A stretch of 35,565 bases of DNA, taken from the NCBI GenBank assembly GCA_903927605.1, contig CAIYNT010000205.1:1-35565 (forward strand). The letters run 5' to 3'. The notes beneath the pieces were generated by a model. That model was not told the DNA's origin. It made no database searches and saw nothing but the letters and a program-made list of their open reading frames with translations. Source of the DNA: an uncultured Holophagaceae bacterium (GTDB lineage Bacteria > Acidobacteriota > Holophagae > Holophagales > Holophagaceae). Shown here in pieces: positions 32,037-35,565 of the stretch. Each line of letters begins with the position of its first letter. Position 1 is the first letter of the stretch. The position numbers and the translations under genes were made by a program.

Positions 32037-33152
32037 TCAGATCCCGGAATCCTCGTCGTGGGGCTCGTCCGGGTTTTCAGAGAGGATGGCGCGGAAACGC
32101 TCCAGGTTGGTCAGGAAGAGCCCCACCAGGTTTGGGTCGAAGTGCCCGCCGCTGCCCTCGCGAATCAGTGCCACCACCTGATTCTCGGGCCAGGCCTCCT
32201 TGTAGTGGCGGCGGTTGCTGACCGCATCATAGACATCCACCAGGGCCGTGATCCTGGCCCCCAATGGGATCTCCTCACCTTTCAGACCCCTGGGGTAACC
32301 GGTCCCATCCCATTTCTCGTGATGACCATTCGCGATGCAGGCGCCCATCTGGATGAAGGGCACCGTGGAGCCCTTGAGGATGGTGGCGCCCATGGTCGTA
32401 TGCCGCTTCATGACCACCCACTCGTCCTCGGTGAGAGCGCTGGGCTTCTGGAGGATCGCGTCCGGCACGCCGATCTTGCCAATGTCATGCATGGGGGCAG
32501 CAGACTGGATGGTATCCACGCGCTGCTGCTCCCAGCCCAGGAGACGGGCCATCTCCGCGGCATAGAGGCCGATGCGGCGGACGTGCATGCCGGTTTCGTT
32601 GTCGCGGTGCTCGCTGGCGGCAATGAGCCGGAGGGCGATCTCCTCGCGGGAATCCCGGATCTCTACCGTTTGCTCGCGCACCTTCTTCGCCAGTTCGGCC
32701 TCCCGGTCCCGGAAGGCGATCTCCAGCATCCGCCGACGCAGGGCCCCATTCACCTGCACCAGGATCTCCCGGGGTTGGTAGGGCTTCAGCACATAGCCGA
32801 AGGCTCCCTGCTGCAGGCACTCGATGGCCGTGTCCGCACCCTCCAGGGAGCTGACCATCACCACCGACGTATCGGGAATGCGCGGCTGGATGGCCTTCAC
32901 GAGATCCAGTCCCGAGGCCCCTGGCATCTGGATGTCGCATAGCACCAGATCGATGGTGTCCTCATCCAGCACGGCCAGGGCGCCTGCCACATCCCCCGCC
33001 TCGCGGCAACGGTAGCCCGATTTCGTCAGGATGTGCTTCAGCGACAGGCGGATCAGGGACACATCGTCCACGATGAGGATGCTCACCTGTTCTGGCACCA
33101 CCTGGATTTCACCGGCCATGGACTCCCCGAATGCATCCTTAACGGTTTGCAT
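32037..33152 (-). CDS. Response regulator with HD-GYP phosphodiesterase domain
   Basis: A 371-residue two-domain signalling protein. A receiver domain (about 23-135) has ILIVDD acidic pocket (Asp29/Asp30), the phosphoacceptor Asp73 in VLCDIQMPG, and Lys123 in LKPYQP. A helical linker (140-178) joins the HD-GYP domain: HDNETGMHVRRIGLYA, catalytic HDIGKIGVPD (222-231), NGHHEKWDGTGYPRGLKG (275-292). Complete HD-GYP signatures suggest active cyclic-di-GMP hydrolysis controlled by phosphorylation. No partner histidine kinase is nearby. A TATAAG-like -10 (complement of 33221-33226) and a long palindrome upstream suggest its own promoter. Confidence 0.94.
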   Translation of the reverse strand: MQTVKDAFGESMAGEIQVVPEQVSILIVDDVSLIRLSLKHILTKSGYRCREAGDVAGALAVLDEDTIDLVLCDIQMPGASGLDLVKAIQPRIPDTSVVMVSSLEGADTAIECLQQGAFGYVLKPYQPREILVQVNGALRRRMLEIAFRDREAELAKKVREQTVEIRDSREEIALRLIAASEHRDNETGMHVRRIGLYAAEMARLLGWEQQRVDTIQSAAPMHDIGKIGVPDAILQKPSALTEDEWVVMKRHTTMGATILKGSTVPFIQMGACIANGHHEKWDGTGYPRGLKGEEIPLGARITALVDVYDAVSNRRHYKEAWPENQVVALIREGSGGHFDPNLVGLFLTNLERFRAILSENPDEPHDEDSGI

Positions 33153-33263
33153 GTTGGATGGCAGTACGCTCAGATCATCGCACAGGCAGAAAACTCCTGG
33201 GAAATCATTGACGAAAGAGCCTTATACAATTCCTTACCCTCACCACTCAGAGGGCCCACTCCA

Positions 33264-33287
33264 CTATTCGCCAGAATTGGCGAATAG
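33264..33287. promoter_or_regulatory. Perfect 9+9 bp palindrome, likely operator
   Basis: CTATTCGCC (33264-33272) and GGCGAATAG (33279-33287) form a perfect inverted repeat around AGAATT, total 24 bp. It sits 112 bp upstream of the HD-GYP gene start and about 40 bp upstream of a candidate -10. There is no T-tract on either side, so a regulator-binding site is more likely than a terminator. Otherwise the 33153-33433 gap contains no gene. Confidence 0.55.
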
Positions 33288-33387
33288 GACGGAATGGCCC
33301 GCAGGGTCATTGCCGCCCGTGTGATGCTCAGCGGTGCGGGTCCCCACTCGGAACGCTGCCTGGGCAGCGACAACTCGTGACCCGCAT

Positions 33388-33420
33388 CCGCGTTCGCGGG
33401 CGAGGGCACAGGATGTGCCC
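33388..33420 (-). terminator. Tandem hairpins after the guaA operon
   Basis: Read on the minus strand, 13 nt after the last stop of the guaA operon come a perfect 7-bp hairpin (33404-33410 with 33414-33420, 3-nt loop) and then a 5-bp hairpin CCGCG/CGCGG (33388-33392 with 33395-33399). There is no T-run, so termination would be weak or Rho-assisted. Confidence 0.4.
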
Positions 33421-33433
33421 AAGTCAGGATGCG

Positions 33434-33880
33434 TCACCGGGCCCACTCAAGAGAATCACGCTTAGCCCTGTAATGCGCACCTAGACCCAGGGCGATGGCC
33501 CGCTCGCAGAGCGCCAGCGCCCCATGGAAGTCACCCAGCTCGCTGTGGGCCTGGATGCCGCGTTCAAAGCAGGCCAGTCCTTCCAGCATCCGCCGGTACT
33601 CATGGGGGAAGGCCGCCTCCAGCTCCGGCAGGTAGCCAAGCACCTGATGCACTGAATCCACGCAGGCCTCCCACTGCCCGCATTGGGCCTGGGATTCCGC
33701 ACTCAGGTCGTGGGCGACGGCCTTCACCGCATTGGGCAGACTGCCCTGCCCCTCAAACGTTCGACGCAGGTATTTCAGCGCTGATTCCGGCCCGCTGAAG
33801 GCCGCCTCCCGGTGCCCCGCCAGCAAATCCTCCAGCGTGTCCTTCACCGACTTGCGGACGGGTTCGTTGCGCTTGGCCAC
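33434..33880 (-). CDS. Hypothetical TPR-like protein coupled to guaA
   Basis: A 148-residue soluble protein of unknown function. It begins with a basic stretch (GTG AAG-rich start, AKRNEPVRKSVKD), followed by helices, and ends with a tetratricopeptide-like unit (GDFHGALALCERAIALGLGAHYRAK). An earlier unit-like segment is PHEYRRMLEGLACFERGIQAHSELG. The GTG start overlaps the guaA stop by one base (TAGTG), which forces this choice and implies translational coupling. No domain that I recognise links it to GMP synthesis. Confidence 0.72.
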   Translation of the reverse strand: MAKRNEPVRKSVKDTLEDLLAGHREAAFSGPESALKYLRRTFEGQGSLPNAVKAVAHDLSAESQAQCGQWEACVDSVHQVLGYLPELEAAFPHEYRRMLEGLACFERGIQAHSELGDFHGALALCERAIALGLGAHYRAKRDSLEWAR

Positions 33881-35409
33881 TACTCGTACTCGATGGTCGC
33901 GGGTGGCTTGCTGGTGATGTCGAAGACCACCCGGTTGATGCCCCGGACCTCGCGCACAATTCGTTGGGCGATGCGGTCCAGCAATTCGTGCGGAAGCCGC
34001 GCCCAGTCGGCGGTCATGAAGTCCTCGCTGGTCACGGCCCGCAGGGCGCACATCCACTCGAAGGTGCGTTCGTCGCCCATGATGCCCACGGTCTGTACCG
34101 GCAGCAGCACGGCAAAGGCCTGGCTAGTACGGCCATACCAGCCGCTCTCCCGCAGTTCCTGGAGGAAGATGGCATCGGCATTCTGGAGGATCGTCGCCCG
34201 GTCGCGAGTGATGGCGCCGGGCAGACGCACGGCCAGTCCCGGCCCTGGAAAGGGGTGCCGCTGGTTCATCTCCTCGGGCAGGCCCAGGGCAAGGCCTGTG
34301 GCCCGCACCTCGTCCTTGAACAGCTCGCGGAGAGGTTCCACCAATTGCAGCTTCATGCGGTCCGGCAGCCCGCCCACGTTGTGATGGGACTTCACCAGGA
34401 TAGCGCCGCCGATGCCGCTGCTTTCGATCACGTCGGGGTAGGTGGTGCCCTGGCCCAGGAGATCAGCCTTCACCTTGCCCGCCTCGCGCTCGAAGACCTC
34501 GATGAACTTGCCGCCGATGATCTTCCGCTTCTGCTCGGGATCCGTCACGCCCGCCAGGGCCCCGAGGAATTCATTTGAGGCATCCACCCAGATCACGTTC
34601 AGCTCAAAGGGCGCGAAGTAGGCCTGCACCTGCTTCATCTCGTCCTTGCGCATGAGGCCATGATCCACGAATACGCAGGTGAGCTGCTGGCCGATGGCCC
34701 GGTGGAGCAGCAGAGCCGCCACGCTGCTGTCCACGCCGCCACTGAGACCCAGCACTACGGTACCCTTTCCGACCTGAGCGCGGATGGCCTTCACCTTCTC
34801 GTCGATGAAGTTGCCTGCGTTCCAGTCCAGGACCATGCCGCAGCACTTGAGGAAATTGAGCAGCAGGGGCATGCCCTGGGAGCTGTGGGTGACCTCGGGG
34901 TGGAACTGGATGGCGTAGATGCCCCGGGCCGCGTGCTCCATGGCCGCCACGGGTACCGTGGGGGTCCTAGCGGTCACGGAGAAACCTGCCGGCGCCTCTT
35001 CCACATGATCACCGTGGCTCATCCACACCACCTGCTGGTGGGGCAGGCCGTTGAACAGCATGGAGCCCTCGGGACTGGCCTCGATCTCGGCCTTGCCATA
35101 CTCGCGGCTGGTGGAGCGGTGCAGCCGGCCGCCCAGGTTGCGGGCCAGCAGCTGCTGGCCGTAGCAGATGCCCAGGATGGGCACGCCCAGGTCCAGGATG
35201 GCCGGGTCCAAGTCCGGCGCACCCGGCTCCAGCACCGAGTTCGGCCCGCCCGAAAGGATCACGCCCTTCAGGTCCGCGCCGCCGATCTCCGCCGCCGTGG
35301 CACCGCTGTTGTAGACTAGGCCGAAGGCTCCCAACTCCCGCAGCCGCCGGGTGATGAGTCGCGTGTACTGGCTGCCGTAGTCGATGATCGCGATGCGTTC
35401 GTGGTGCAT
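33880..35409 (-). CDS. guaA: GMP synthase (glutamine-hydrolysing)
   Basis: Converts XMP to GMP with glutamine and ATP, the last step of guanine nucleotide synthesis. The 509-residue protein contains a class I glutamine amidotransferase domain with Cys82 in GICYGQ, His170 and Glu172 in FHPEV; the ATP pyrophosphatase PP-loop SGGVDSS (223-229); and a C-terminal dimerisation/XMP-binding domain (RHPFPGPGLAVR, SKPPATIEYE ending in the conserved IEYE/IEWE). Length is typical (about 510-525). It is first in a two-gene minus-strand operon; upstream is a palindromic repeat, so the promoter lies within or just beyond that. Confidence 0.97.
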   Translation of the reverse strand: MHHERIAIIDYGSQYTRLITRRLRELGAFGLVYNSGATAAEIGGADLKGVILSGGPNSVLEPGAPDLDPAILDLGVPILGICYGQQLLARNLGGRLHRSTSREYGKAEIEASPEGSMLFNGLPHQQVVWMSHGDHVEEAPAGFSVTARTPTVPVAAMEHAARGIYAIQFHPEVTHSSQGMPLLLNFLKCCGMVLDWNAGNFIDEKVKAIRAQVGKGTVVLGLSGGVDSSVAALLLHRAIGQQLTCVFVDHGLMRKDEMKQVQAYFAPFELNVIWVDASNEFLGALAGVTDPEQKRKIIGGKFIEVFEREAGKVKADLLGQGTTYPDVIESSGIGGAILVKSHHNVGGLPDRMKLQLVEPLRELFKDEVRATGLALGLPEEMNQRHPFPGPGLAVRLPGAITRDRATILQNADAIFLQELRESGWYGRTSQAFAVLLPVQTVGIMGDERTFEWMCALRAVTSEDFMTADWARLPHELLDRIAQRIVREVRGINRVVFDITSKPPATIEYE

Positions 35410-35415
35410 GGGAAC

Positions 35416-35507
35416 CTCAAAAATAGCTGAACCACGAAGACGGGAAGACCACGAGGTAAGAGAATGAGCTGTTTTCGTGGTCTTCGTGGTCTTCGTTGTT
35501 GATTTTT
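35416..35507. repeat. CACGAAG-type palindrome upstream of guaA
   Basis: Left arm 35416-35456 (CTCAAAAATAGCTGAACCACGAAGACGGG and GAAGACCACGAGG) pairs imperfectly with right arm 35472-35507 (TTTTCGTGGTCTTCGTGGTC and TTCGTTGTTGATTTTT). Both arms contain tandem CACGAAGAC words. It resembles the element at 21967-22216. Only 6 bp separate it from the guaA start, so it would form part of the guaA leader if transcription starts beyond it, or act as terminator for the upstream gene. Confidence 0.65.
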
Positions 35508-35565
35508 CTACTGCCAGAGGCTGAAATCCGCCACGCGCAGGAAGGCCTGGCGCAGGCGGTGGAGC
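35508..35565 (-). CDS. 3' end of an unidentified minus-strand gene (partial)
   Basis: The last 58 bases, read on the minus strand, encode LHRLRQAFLRVADFSLWQ and a TAG stop (35508-35510), with GC-rich third positions like neighbouring genes. Only 18 codons are visible; the product cannot be identified. The palindrome follows directly after the stop. Confidence 0.5.
   Translation of the reverse strand, partial: LHRLRQAFLRVADFSLWQ

Overview
The window looks like a chromosomal segment of a GC-rich, Gram-negative bacterium. It encodes an outer-membrane Tol-Pal system, Tat-type signal peptides, periplasmic multiheme cytochrome c and an NrfD-type quinol module. Gene content and the style of the intergenic repeats (CACGAAG-type and ACAGCCC-type words) fit Acidobacteriota, class Holophagae (Geothrix/Holophaga-like). 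That assignment is an inference from general knowledge; no rRNA is present to prove it.

Layout. 1-250: tRNA-Leu(GAG) followed by two hairpin terminators. 256-1356 (+): mutY. 1328-6450 (-): rnhB-mutT-tolB-pal-cpoB-GHMP kinase, a DNA/RNA housekeeping and cell-envelope cluster. 6520-9694 (-): TetR regulator, M61 peptidase and GT2 glycosyltransferase, tightly coupled. 9793-11301 (-): EamA exporter and a Rossmann/DUF2520 protein. 11302-11525: a repeat-rich gap. 11526-14136: a hypothetical helical protein, elbB and a PLP aminotransferase.

14156-25519 (+) is the most interesting part. A two-zinc-ribbon DUF4178 membrane protein and a 59-residue membrane miniprotein are followed, about 5.4 kb later, by a half-size DUF350 membrane protein, a membrane-anchored spermidine synthase-type aminopropyltransferase and a Tat-lipoprotein flavin amine oxidase-like protein. 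I read these as one membrane/polyamine module. It is split by an island (about 16367 to 21.6 kb) that holds an asparagine-synthase-like gene and a GNAT acetyltransferase on the opposite strand, a decayed IS5-family element, and a decayed IS1595-family element with clear 23-bp terminal inverted repeats and a near-perfect 8-bp target duplication.

25481-26023 (-): exported histidine phosphatase. 26321-30870 (+): a coupled operon of a DUF2339 membrane protein, tetraheme cytochrome c, Tat-exported four-cluster ferredoxin and NrfD quinol-binding membrane subunit, closed by a strong terminator. It is probably a menaquinol/periplasm electron-transfer complex with no molybdenum catalytic subunit. 30924-33152 (-): aldo/keto reductase and an HD-GYP response regulator. 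The latter has a perfect 9+9 bp palindrome upstream. 33434-35409 (-): guaA with a small coupled TPR-like gene. The right edge carries another CACGAAG palindrome and the 3' end of an unidentified minus-strand gene.

Three classes of non-coding structure recur: strong hairpin terminators, ACAGCCC/CTGACAGCC inverted-repeat elements (one copy lies inside mutY as coding sequence), and long imperfect palindromes of CACGAAG/GCGAAA words that flank the aminopropyltransferase gene and lie upstream of guaA.
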